This document shows positions 36,025-45,189 of a DNA stretch of 53,314 bases, one piece after another. The first letter of the stretch is position 1, and each line of letters starts with the position of its first letter. A model generated the notes under the pieces. The model worked only from the letters and a program-made list of their open reading frames with translations. It was not told where the DNA came from and searched no databases. Position numbers and translations under genes: made by a program. This DNA is from Calditrichia bacterium. GTDB taxonomy: Bacteria > Calditrichota > Calditrichia > RBG-13-44-9 > J075. The DNA lies in contig JANQQU010000026.1 in NCBI GenBank assembly GCA_028284905.1, positions 121,252-174,565 on the forward strand, written 5' to 3'.

Positions 36025-38193
36025 ATGCAACAAAAAGCTCAGCAGATTTTAAAAGATGTCTTTGGCTATGATGAGTTTCGCCCCCTGCAGGGCGAGGTGA
36101 TCGATCATGTGCTGAATCGCCGGGATGCCTTAGTGATTATGCCAACCGGCGGGGGAAAATCCCTCTGTTATCAAATTCCTGCCCTGATTTTTGAAGGACT
36201 GACCATTGTTGTTTCCCCATTGATTTCCCTGATGAAAGACCAGGTAGAACAACTCCGGGAAGTCGGTGCCTCAGCGATTTTATTAAATAGCACACTCTCC
36301 CGGGAAGCGTATTCCCTCAATATCCAGATGCTGAAAAACCGCCAGGCCAACCTGCTTTATGTGGCGCCGGAAACGCTGTTTAAAACCGGCATTCTGGAGC
36401 TGCTGGGATCGCTGCAGGTCGATTGTATTACCATCGATGAAGCGCACTGTATTTCCGAGTGGGGACATGATTTTCGCCCGGAATACCGCCAGCTTTCCTC
36501 ACTGCGCAAGCGTTTTCCCCACGCTGTTTTTATGGCCCTGACAGCTACAGCCACACCGCAAGTGCAGGAAGATATCTGTAGTATCCTCGATATTAATTCC
36601 GGACACAAATTTCTTGCCAGCTTTAACCGGGGAAATTTATTCCTGCAGGTTTTTCCGAAAGCAGATCCCGCTCGGCAAACCCTGGAATTTTTACAACAGT
36701 TTCCCGACCAGTCCGGTATTATTTATTGTTTTTCCCGCCGGCAGGTGGAAACCCTGGCAGATTTCCTCGGCAAGAATGGTTTATCGGTGCGGCCGTATCA
36801 TGCCGGCTTATCCGATGACGCCCGTCGCGAAAATCAGGAGCTATTTATCCGTGATGATGTGCAGATTATCGTTGCCACCATCGCTTTCGGTATGGGCATC
36901 AATAAATCGAATGTGCGCTTTGTAATCCATTATGATCTCCCGAAAAGTATCGAATCCTATTACCAGGAAATTGGCCGGGCCGGTCGCGATGGCGTGCGGG
37001 CAGATTGCCTGCTCTTGTTTAGTGCCGGTGATGCCCAGAAAGTGCGTTTTTTTATCGATCAGAAAGAAGACCCGCTGCAGCGACAGGTCGCCTTCGTTCA
37101 TCTCGATCGCCTGATTGACATGGCGGAAACCGAGGGTTGCCGACGTATTCCGCTCATCCGTTATTTCGGGGAAGATTACCAGGCAGAGCGCTGCGATATG
37201 TGTGATAACTGCCTAGGTGGGGAAAAAGAAAAGGTTGACATTACCCTGGCGGCACAGAAATTTCTTTCCTGTGTTTTTCGCACCGGCCAGCTTTATGGCG
37301 CTGGTTATATCATCGATGTGCTCCGCGGATCGGCAGCAAAGAAGATTCTTTCCAACGGGCATCAACATCTTACTACTTATGGCATTGGGAAAGAGTATTC
37401 TAAAAAACAATGGTCGCATCTCGCCCGACAATTTTCCCGGCAGGGGTTGCTTACGAAAGATTTAACCTATGGCAGTTTGAAGCTGACATCGAAGGCCAGC
37501 CAGGTGCTCTCTTCCCAGGAAAAGGTGTTTGGCACTTTGCAGGAAGAAACCACTCAGAAGTCCCGGAAGACGCCGGACTACAGCGGCGACTATGACCGTG
37601 AACTTTTCACGCAACTTCGTCAGAAACGCAAGGAACTTGCCGATGCCGCCAATGTCGCTCCTTTCGTTATCTTCTCGGATAAATCGCTGATCGATATGGC
37701 GACATTTTATCCGCAGAGCGAAGCAGTCTTCTTGCAGATGCACGGGGTTGGGCAAGCGAAAATGAAGCGATATGGCCATACCTTCCTGCACGTCATCCGG
37801 GAGTTTGCCAACACGTATAACAAAGGGGAAATCGAGAAGACACCGGCCCCGGCGATCCCACGCAGCACTCCGAAAACCGATTTTAAACCGCGCTATGTAT
37901 TGGTGGCAGAGGCTTACAATAATGGTGCATCCCTGAAAACATTAATGGCCGAATATGGGGTAAAAATTACCACGATTCTTGCGCATCTATACAACTATGC
38001 CATGGAAGGAAATAAACTGCGTAACGAAGAATTCGCTAAAGCTTCCCGGCTCTCCCAATCCCGGCAAGATGCCGTTATTCGTGCTTTTGAGGAGTTAGGC
38101 GTAGAAAAATTACGTCCTGTCTACGATGCGATGAACGGCCGGGTGAACTACGAAGAACTGCAGTTATTGCGACTTTATTATTTGAATCGGTAG
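36025..38193 (+). CDS. recQ: ATP-dependent DNA helicase RecQ
   Basis: The 722-residue protein begins with the RecQ pattern FGYDEFRPLQGEVI, Walker A PTGGGKS (Lys45), DEAH (138-141) in DEAHCISEWGHDFRPEYRQL, and motif VI GRAGRDG. A zinc-binding RQC region has four Cys (one near 370 and three in CDMCDNC), then a winged-helix part, an HRDC domain (about 525-600) and a C-terminal helix-turn-helix (about 630-665, ASLKTLMAEYGV). It unwinds duplex DNA 3' to 5' in recombination and repair. The start has no clear Shine-Dalgarno, the upstream bases being filled by repeats. RecQ is longer than the 610-residue E. coli protein because of the added C-terminal domain. Confidence 0.96.
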   Translation: MQQKAQQILKDVFGYDEFRPLQGEVIDHVLNRRDALVIMPTGGGKSLCYQIPALIFEGLTIVVSPLISLMKDQVEQLREVGASAILLNSTLSREAYSLNIQMLKNRQANLLYVAPETLFKTGILELLGSLQVDCITIDEAHCISEWGHDFRPEYRQLSSLRKRFPHAVFMALTATATPQVQEDICSILDINSGHKFLASFNRGNLFLQVFPKADPARQTLEFLQQFPDQSGIIYCFSRRQVETLADFLGKNGLSVRPYHAGLSDDARRENQELFIRDDVQIIVATIAFGMGINKSNVRFVIHYDLPKSIESYYQEIGRAGRDGVRADCLLLFSAGDAQKVRFFIDQKEDPLQRQVAFVHLDRLIDMAETEGCRRIPLIRYFGEDYQAERCDMCDNCLGGEKEKVDITLAAQKFLSCVFRTGQLYGAGYIIDVLRGSAAKKILSNGHQHLTTYGIGKEYSKKQWSHLARQFSRQGLLTKDLTYGSLKLTSKASQVLSSQEKVFGTLQEETTQKSRKTPDYSGDYDRELFTQLRQKRKELADAANVAPFVIFSDKSLIDMATFYPQSEAVFLQMHGVGQAKMKRYGHTFLHVIREFANTYNKGEIEKTPAPAIPRSTPKTDFKPRYVLVAEAYNNGASLKTLMAEYGVKITTILAHLYNYAMEGNKLRNEEFAKASRLSQSRQDAVIRAFEELGVEKLRPVYDAMNGRVNYEELQLLRLYYLNR

Positions 38194-38198
38194 AAGTT

Positions 38199-38265
38199 GA
38201 AATGGGCAAATGAGCAAATGGGCAAAAATGCTCATTTGCAAATTTGCCCATTTGCCCATTTTTTT
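38199..38265. repeat. TTTGCCCA-family inverted repeat with T run, probable recQ/dprA terminator
   Basis: Units of AAATGGGCAAAT at the left are matched by ATTTGCCCATTT at the right, with inner GAGCA/TGCTC pairing, and a T run reaches 38265. It fills the 71 bases between the convergent recQ and dprA stops, so it probably terminates recQ. It belongs to the same family as 29769-29806 and 51400-51431. Confidence 0.75.
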
Positions 38266-39362
38266 CAAATCCGTATAAACATCTTCCCTGATAATTGTTT
38301 CACCACGCCAAGTAATTCCAGATTTAGCAGTTGCGAGAGGAGAACTGCGGGGGAGGTCTGCAGACGTTGGACAAGCAAGTCAATGTGCATCGGTTCTTCG
38401 GAGAGGTTGGCGAGAAGCGCTTTCTCCGGGGCTTTCAGGTTGGGCGGCATTGGCTTCTCAGGCGGCTGTTTGCCGGAAAAACGTGGTGCAATTTCCTCGA
38501 AAATGTCTTCCACATCAATGACCATTTTAGCGCCTTGCTGTATGAGGCGATTCGGACCCTCTGAGCGGGAATTGAGGATACTACCCGGCACAGCAAAAAC
38601 TTCCCGGTTTTGCTCCAGGGCGTAGTTTGTAGTAATTAACGCGCCGCTTCGTTTACTTGCCTGCACAACTAAAACACCCAGGCTAATCCCGCTAATGATG
38701 CGATTCCGGCGCGGGAAATTACTGCTGTCCGGCTTGGTGCCGATCAAATATTCGGAGAGGATCGCTCCTTGCCGGGTGATGCGCTCATATAGATTGCGAT
38801 TCTCGGGAGGATAGATGTAGTCGATGCCGCAGCCAAGTATCGCATAAGTGTCGCCACCCATTCGCAAGGCAGCATCATGGGCAACGGTGTCTATCCCGCG
38901 GGCCAGACCGCTGACAACGGTAATGCCATTTTCTACTAACCCTTTCACCAGGGATTCCGTCACCGATCGTCCATAAGCATCCGGCTGACGCATGCCGACA
39001 ACGCCGATGCAATCCGGCCAGGTGACGGGCAAATCTCCTTTATAAAAAAGAATTACCGGCGGATCGGCGGTTTTCTTCAAGAGGATCGGATAGCGGTCAT
39101 CCCAAATAGTGATGCCGCTAATCCCGGTTTCCTGCATTCGCTTTAGCTGATGATCAACCAGTGTGTCATTACCACCGGATTTAATATGCGCGGCAATTTT
39201 TCGGTCAAATCCTTCGATGCGGGTGATGTGCTGAACCGGTGCTGCCAGTGCGGCACGGGCACTGCCGAATACCGAAACCAAGCGGCGTAACCGCCCCGGA
39301 CCAATTTGTGGAATTGTTAATAGACGCAGCACTTCCTGCAGCTGTGGTGAGCTGATAGACAT
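38265..39362 (-). CDS. dprA: DNA processing protein DprA
   Basis: The 365-residue protein has an N-terminal helix-hairpin-helix/SAM-like part (LTIPQIGPGRLRRLVSVFG), the Rossmann-type DprA core (VVGMRQPDAYGR, VVSGLARGIDTVAHDAAL, LGCGIDYIYPPENRNL, FPRRNRIISG, KRSGALITTNYALEQNREVFAVPGSI) and a C-terminal winged helix (about 295-360). DprA loads RecA on incoming single-stranded DNA in natural transformation; its presence alone does not prove competence. The usual GSR of the core is GMR. It lies 26 bases after obgE on the same strand, so the two form one operon. Confidence 0.95.
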   Translation of the reverse strand: MSISSPQLQEVLRLLTIPQIGPGRLRRLVSVFGSARAALAAPVQHITRIEGFDRKIAAHIKSGGNDTLVDHQLKRMQETGISGITIWDDRYPILLKKTADPPVILFYKGDLPVTWPDCIGVVGMRQPDAYGRSVTESLVKGLVENGITVVSGLARGIDTVAHDAALRMGGDTYAILGCGIDYIYPPENRNLYERITRQGAILSEYLIGTKPDSSNFPRRNRIISGISLGVLVVQASKRSGALITTNYALEQNREVFAVPGSILNSRSEGPNRLIQQGAKMVIDVEDIFEEIAPRFSGKQPPEKPMPPNLKAPEKALLANLSEEPMHIDLLVQRLQTSPAVLLSQLLNLELLGVVKQLSGKMFIRI

Positions 39363-39388
39363 GATTTTCCCCCGATGTTAAAAATTGT

Positions 39389-40447
<1,059 letters not shown>

Positions 40448-40521
40448 TTAAAAATATTGCCCAGTCAATGCAAGCCCTTTCTCTTAGCGCCTTGACAACG
40501 GCATTCTGTTTTGCTAAATAG

Positions 40522-40575
40522 GTTTAAAGTTCAAAGTTCAAAGTTCAAAGTTCAAAGTTTAAAGTTCAAAGTTCA
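40522..40575. repeat. TTCAAAG heptamer tandem array
   Basis: About seven direct copies of the 7-base unit TTCAAAG (variants TTTAAAG) run from 40522 to 40575 in the divergent gap between obgE and the DinB-like gene. The same unit is inverted at 35940-36014 and single at 51378-51393. The rest of the 282-base gap shows no gene. Confidence 0.85.
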
Positions 40576-40684
40576 GCGTTTTAATATCTTTAACTTTTAC
40601 ATTCAAAATTGAGAATTGAATATTCGAAATTGAGTCTTTATCCAGATTTATTCGTCTTGCTTATCACAATTACAGGAGAAAAAA

Positions 40685-41194
40685 ATGCGGGAATTACTAT
40701 TAAAGGAATGTAATGAATTTTACCACGGGTATATTAATAGCGCCCCGGAGGGGGACATACTCTCAGTGCTGGAAAATCAGAATGCGGCAGTGCGAAAAAT
40801 GTTTCTGGAAATCTCCGCAGAGAAAGCCGATTATCGCTACGCGGAAGGGAAGTGGACGATTAAGGAACTGATCGCCCACGTATTGGATACCGAGCGGGTG
40901 TTCGGGTTCCGGGCGTTTTGGTTTTCCCGCAATGCTGAATCCGATCAACCAGGCATGGATCAGGATCGCTTTGTAGATTATTGCGGCGCTGATTTACGCG
41001 ATATCGCCGATATGGCCGAGGAATTGTTTGAAATACGTCAGTCCCATATTCGCATGTTCCGCGGGATGGATAAGGAGATGATGCAAAGAACCGGCATCGC
41101 CAGTGGAGTTTCCTTTACGGTGCGGACGCTGCCTTACATTATGGCCGGGCATTTACAGCATCATGTTAATGTTCTGCAGGATAAGTATTTGTAG
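40685..41194 (+). CDS. DinB-like four-helix metal-binding protein
   Basis: The 169-residue protein matches the DinB_2 pattern: KWTIKELIAHVLDTERVF with the first His, and a C-terminal MAGHLQHHVNVL with two further His that together bind a divalent metal. The middle carries FRAFWFSRN and DQPGMDQDRF, typical of the group. Related proteins are thiol-dependent transferases or of unknown role. AGGAG precedes the ATG. A second, more distant family member lies at 51438-51974. Confidence 0.87.
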   Translation: MRELLLKECNEFYHGYINSAPEGDILSVLENQNAAVRKMFLEISAEKADYRYAEGKWTIKELIAHVLDTERVFGFRAFWFSRNAESDQPGMDQDRFVDYCGADLRDIADMAEELFEIRQSHIRMFRGMDKEMMQRTGIASGVSFTVRTLPYIMAGHLQHHVNVLQDKYL

Positions 41195-41242
41195 GAATTT
41201 TGTTTATTCCGGATACTATATACTAACGATTTTGTTTCGAAT

Positions 41243-41332
41243 GATGTCATTGCGAGGAGTGCAGCGACGAAGCAATCCCGTAAATTTCAGAGATTGCTTC
41301 GCAGGCAAAAACCGCCTGCTCGCAATGACATC
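41243..41332. repeat. 90-bp MITE-like element of the TCATTGCGAGG type
   Basis: GATGTCATTGCGAG (41243-41256) and CTCGCAATGACATC (41319-41332) are perfect 14-bp terminal inverted repeats. Inside, GAAGCAATC and GATTGCTTC pair again. Similar palindromes with CATTGCGAGG ends and AAGCAATC cores are scattered through many bacterial genomes. It lies 12 bases from the stop of the Wzc-like gene. It encodes nothing. Confidence 0.85.
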
Positions 41333-41344
41333 AAGATTGTCAGT

Positions 41345-43699
41345 TTAGTAATTATAATAAGAATGCTGATAATCCATCTGATAACGTTTCTCTTCCATCT
41401 TCACCATATTCAGTAGCACGCCTTTTAACTTGCGGCCCAGTTCCGGATATTGCCGCAATCGCTGTAACAATACATCGGTATTGGTGACCCCTGCCCGCAC
41501 AACAATCATGGAAGCATCGACACGGTCGGATAACATCACTGCATCGGCATTGAGACCAAAGGGGGCAGTATCGAGAATGTTTACTCCAAAGCGATCAGCA
41601 AGAATCTTTAGCAGTTGGCGCATTTTGTTGGAGCCAAGCATTTCCGCCGGATTGGGAATGGGCGAACCGGCCGAGATCAGAAATAGATTGGGGACGAACG
41701 TCGGTTGAATAATTTTGCTGATGTTGTTCATATCTATGGTTGCCTTCGAAGTCAGCAGATCGCTCAATCCCGGTCTTTTTTGATTACCGAAAATATTATG
41801 CTGCACGCCCCGGCGGATGTCCCCGTCGATTAACACTACCGGGATCTTTTGCTGGGCGATGGTAACGGCAAGGTTTGCCGCTGTCAGGGACTTGCCATCA
41901 CCGGGGTTTAGGCTGCTGATCAGAAAAGAGCGCAAGCCTTCGTTTTGATGCATCAGCAAAATTTTGGTGCGTAATTCCCGGTAGGATTCGGATGCCAGCG
42001 TCGGAGTATAATCCAGAGTTACCAACTGAGAACGCCGCTTATTTTTGCCATTGGCGAATCCGGAAGCATTTTTTTCTTTTTCGATCATGGGAATGCTACC
42101 GAGCACCGGCAAACGTAGGCGATCGTAGAGTTGCTCACTATTTGCTGCGGTTTTGTTAAAGAGGTTGATAAATATCGCCAGACCAATACCGGCACCAAGA
42201 CCCGCAACAATTCCCATCAGCGCTTTTAAAAGCAGGTTTGCGTAGGGATTTTCGTATGGCGGGGGAATGGCTCTCTCAAAAAGCACCACGGTATTTTCCG
42301 GCACTTTTTGGGCGATGCGGGTCTGGTTGTATTTATCTTCCAGCCGCAAATAGAGATCAGATTTTATCTGGGCCTGGCTGGCCAGCTTCCGCAGTTCTGC
42401 ATCTACTTCCGGACGGGTTTGCAGCTTTTTTTCCACCTGGGTGATGCGCTGGAGCAAGGTGTGATTTTCCTGTTTCAACTCGCTGACAAACTGGGCGGTA
42501 TTTTCACGAACACTGCGGATAATCTCACTTAAAGCTTCCCGGTTCTGCCGCACTTTATGGTGCTGCTGATTCTGATTACGCATCCCACTTCTTTGGTCGA
42601 TCAGTGGCTGTAATTCCGTATAAGGAAATGGCGTGCGGATGTTGCTGTTCAGCGCCAGGATACTCTGAATTTGTTTAACGGTGATGATCTGTGCATCAAT
42701 GTCAATCTGAGTTTTCAGCTCGACCAGCTTTTCGCTAAGATGCTGCCGGAGATCATTGATTTGCGTTAATCGCTCTTCCAGCACATTTTTTTCCAGGAAT
42801 AAACGATCGAGGGAGAGCTCCGGATGACGTCGTTTAAAATCGGAGAGCTTTTGATTGGCCCGTTCCCATTCTTTTTTTGCCAGATGCATCTTGTTCTGCA
42901 AAGAGAGTAGATCGCCACTACCGTCATCATTATTGACCTGATTGTAAAGATCGACGATTCTCTCGCCAAGCAGATTGGAAAGCCAGGCGGCTTTATCCGG
43001 GGAACGGGAAGCAACGGAAAGCTGCAGAAAATTGCGAATCTTCCGGTCTCGCCAGGCATGGGCAATGCGCGCCCGCAGCGATTGTAAAGTGCTATATTGA
43101 TCCTTGATACGAAACGTAATTTCTCCGGCTTTCTTAAAGGGATAGCTGGCCAGAAAAGTATGATTTAAGCGAAAAGAGATACCATGTTCTCTTAGCGTAA
43201 CATTGTCTTCAATGTTTTCCGCAATGCAAACTTCCGCTTTGCGTTTCTTCGGGCAGCGGTAATGTAGTTGATAAAGGCTGTCCTTACGAACAAGCTTGTA
43301 TTGTCCCGCAATAGAAAGGTGGTCGATTTGCAAATCAGCAAAAACATCTTCTGCGGAGAGGCCGTCATTTTCAATGGAAAAGTTCAAATGCAGGGAATCA
43401 ATCACCGGCCAGAGGAGCTGATTCGCATTGAGCACCGCGGTAAGCTGGTTTCGGGTGCGACGGATGGATTCTTTCGAGTCGTCCTGGCTGTGGTTGAGGC
43501 GCAGAGTGGCTTCCGCCCGATAAGTCGTCGTTTGTGGCTGCAAGAAGAGATAAGCGATCCAGCCACCGCCGATAAGCAGTGTGCTAAGAATAATCATTTT
43601 CCGATAATTGCGGAGGATGCGCAGGTATTTCTTGATCATCACATCCAGCCCGGGTGGTTCCTGCAGCAGTTGTTCCATTGAAGTTTTTGGGGTATTCAT
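41345..43699 (-). CDS. Wzc-like polysaccharide co-polymerase/tyrosine autokinase
   Basis: The frame opens upstream at 43750, but the ATG at 43699 (MNTPKTSMEQLL) is preceded by GGAG and is preferred, giving 784 residues. A Wzz domain begins after the first membrane helix (about 38-56). A long coiled coil (about 250-460) and a second helix (about 488-510) follow. The cytoplasmic BY-kinase has Walker A PGDGKS (Lys603), Walker A' VVLIDGDIRRG and Walker B NILDTAPFG. The last residues hold a tyrosine cluster (YQMDYQHSYYNY), the autophosphorylation site. It controls chain length and export of a capsule or exopolysaccharide, but no other polysaccharide gene is in the window. Confidence 0.93.
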   Translation of the reverse strand: MNTPKTSMEQLLQEPPGLDVMIKKYLRILRNYRKMIILSTLLIGGGWIAYLFLQPQTTTYRAEATLRLNHSQDDSKESIRRTRNQLTAVLNANQLLWPVIDSLHLNFSIENDGLSAEDVFADLQIDHLSIAGQYKLVRKDSLYQLHYRCPKKRKAEVCIAENIEDNVTLREHGISFRLNHTFLASYPFKKAGEITFRIKDQYSTLQSLRARIAHAWRDRKIRNFLQLSVASRSPDKAAWLSNLLGERIVDLYNQVNNDDGSGDLLSLQNKMHLAKKEWERANQKLSDFKRRHPELSLDRLFLEKNVLEERLTQINDLRQHLSEKLVELKTQIDIDAQIITVKQIQSILALNSNIRTPFPYTELQPLIDQRSGMRNQNQQHHKVRQNREALSEIIRSVRENTAQFVSELKQENHTLLQRITQVEKKLQTRPEVDAELRKLASQAQIKSDLYLRLEDKYNQTRIAQKVPENTVVLFERAIPPPYENPYANLLLKALMGIVAGLGAGIGLAIFINLFNKTAANSEQLYDRLRLPVLGSIPMIEKEKNASGFANGKNKRRSQLVTLDYTPTLASESYRELRTKILLMHQNEGLRSFLISSLNPGDGKSLTAANLAVTIAQQKIPVVLIDGDIRRGVQHNIFGNQKRPGLSDLLTSKATIDMNNISKIIQPTFVPNLFLISAGSPIPNPAEMLGSNKMRQLLKILADRFGVNILDTAPFGLNADAVMLSDRVDASMIVVRAGVTNTDVLLQRLRQYPELGRKLKGVLLNMVKMEEKRYQMDYQHSYYNY

Positions 43700-43818
43700 A
43701 TTAATTCGCTCCCTGAAATTTATCCGGCGTGTCTGCCGGCAGATAAACATCTACATCGTTTCGCTTATAGAGTGGGGGATGGGAAGAAAATTCTCAGAAG
43801 ATGGGAAATAGTTAATAT

Positions 43819-43896
43819 TTGTAGAGACGATTCATGAATCGTCTCTACAAATATTCATGAATCGTCTCTACAAATATTCATGAATCGTCTCTACAA
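43819..43896. repeat. GTAGAGA palindrome with two tandem half copies
   Basis: A perfect 32-bp palindrome (43819-43850, centre TTCATGAA, arms TTGTAGAGACGA/TCGTCTCTACAA) is followed by two exact 23-base copies of its right half preceded by ATA (43851-43873, 43874-43896). A sister palindrome with changed arms lies at 45134-45163, on the other side of the transglycosylase gene. Confidence 0.9.
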
Positions 43897-43991
43897 CGAT
43901 CCCCTTGCATTCCATCCGGAAAGCGATTATGTTAGAATGATATTCAGGCATTGGTAACTGTAACAGAATCAACAATAAACGTGGGATTTCG

Positions 43992-45071
43992 GTGAAGACT
44001 GATAAATCGGCGGATAAGGAAAGACGCTATTTTTTGAAGGGGATGAGCGGCGTGCTGGCGCTCTCTCTGGCGGATATTCGTTTGCTGGCCGCAAATGAGT
44101 TACAGCCACAGGATGGCAATTTGCCACCGATAAATATGATCATCCCAAAAAGCTATATTCCTCCGTCCAGTGCAACTCATAAAGAATTTCGCAATAAACT
44201 CAAAAAAGCAATTCTCGATTTCCTGGAAGCAAATTATACCGGGAGCAATCTGCCGGTCTGGCGCCGGAAATTCGAAACGATCGACCTGGAAAAGCGGGTG
44301 GATAACATCATCTACTGGCTGCTGCAGGCGGTGCAGATGCATAAGTCCGAGTATCCGGTCGATCCGGTGTGGATTATGGCGCAGATGATGAAGGAATCTT
44401 ATTTTTATGAGTTTGCCATTTCCAATGCGCTGGCAGTGGGAATTTGCCAGTTTGTTCAACGCACTGCCGAATCTTATGATATGCTTTGTGCTGGCCGCAG
44501 ACCGGAACATCACCAGGCGCCCTACAGAAAAGCAAATCTTGCTGGTAAACTGGCGGAAAGCGACGAATGGCGCCAAAAGCGCCGCGAATACCGCCGGAAC
44601 AATCGACCGGCAAAACGCTTCGGCCAGACGGAATTAATGGAGATTATCGAGCGGGGGGAGAGCGCCCGTCATCGGGATGATGTCATTAAATATCTCACCT
44701 ATCAACGCGAATCCGAAGCGATGGCGGAAAAACGCCGGGAAGCCCGACGCGCCTTCCGGGAGTACCTGGAAGCGAATGTTGAAGGCCGGAGCATTTTTGA
44801 TAAAAAGGATCTGGATTTTTTTCTGGGCTTTGACGAACGTTTCACCTACAAAAAGCCGGTGCGCGGCATGGTCGAAATGATGGCCTGGGCGCTGAAAAAC
44901 CGCAGCGGGAACATCCTGGCCGCGTCGATCGCCTATAATGCCGGTCTTTCATCCACCCGTGTTTCCGATGGCGTTTATCGTCATTACGGAAAAATTCCTG
45001 CCATCGAAGAATCCACCCAATACATCAGCCAGGTGCTGGTGAATCATTACGAAATATCGAAACGGTTGTAA
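43992..45071 (+). CDS. Tat-exported lytic transglycosylase (SLT domain with basic insertion)
   Basis: The GTG start gives a 359-residue product with a twin-arginine signal (ERRYFLKGMSGVLALSLA, Arg11-Arg12). The SLT domain has the catalytic Glu135 in MMKESYFY, then ALAVGICQF and, far downstream, IAYNAGLSST. Between these lies a charged insertion of about 110 residues (170-280), rich in Arg and Lys, that is not part of standard SLT domains. Such enzymes cleave peptidoglycan glycan strands to anhydromuropeptides. Tat export of an SLT protein is unusual, since most use Sec. It is a single gene flanked by GTAGAGA palindromes. Confidence 0.85.
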   Translation: MKTDKSADKERRYFLKGMSGVLALSLADIRLLAANELQPQDGNLPPINMIIPKSYIPPSSATHKEFRNKLKKAILDFLEANYTGSNLPVWRRKFETIDLEKRVDNIIYWLLQAVQMHKSEYPVDPVWIMAQMMKESYFYEFAISNALAVGICQFVQRTAESYDMLCAGRRPEHHQAPYRKANLAGKLAESDEWRQKRREYRRNNRPAKRFGQTELMEIIERGESARHRDDVIKYLTYQRESEAMAEKRREARRAFREYLEANVEGRSIFDKKDLDFFLGFDERFTYKKPVRGMVEMMAWALKNRSGNILAASIAYNAGLSSTRVSDGVYRHYGKIPAIEESTQYISQVLVNHYEISKRL

Positions 45072-45133
45072 AACAACGGGCATAATCCATACACCCGATG
45101 TTTATGTTTTCATTCCGGCCATTGTTTTTGCAT

Positions 45134-45163
45134 TGTAGAGAAAATTCATGAATTTTCTCTACA
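45134..45163. repeat. GTAGAGA palindrome, variant arms
   Basis: A perfect 30-bp palindrome with centre TTCATGAA and arms TGTAGAGAAAA/TTTTCTCTACA. Compared with 43819-43850, CGA is replaced by AAA in the left arm and TCG by TTT in the right, keeping all pairing. Confidence 0.9.
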
Positions 45164-45185
45164 GGTGATATAACGGTGATATAAC
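45164..45185. repeat. 11-bp tandem direct repeat
   Basis: GGTGATATAAC occurs twice in a row (45164-45174, 45175-45185), directly after the palindrome and just before the stop of the alpha-2-macroglobulin gene. Confidence 0.8.
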
Positions 45186-45189
45186 CAAT

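Noticed and set aside
43819-43896. CRISPR-like spacing of repeated GTAGAGACG units
   Set aside because: The units abut with only ATA between them; there are no unique spacers and no cas gene is near.
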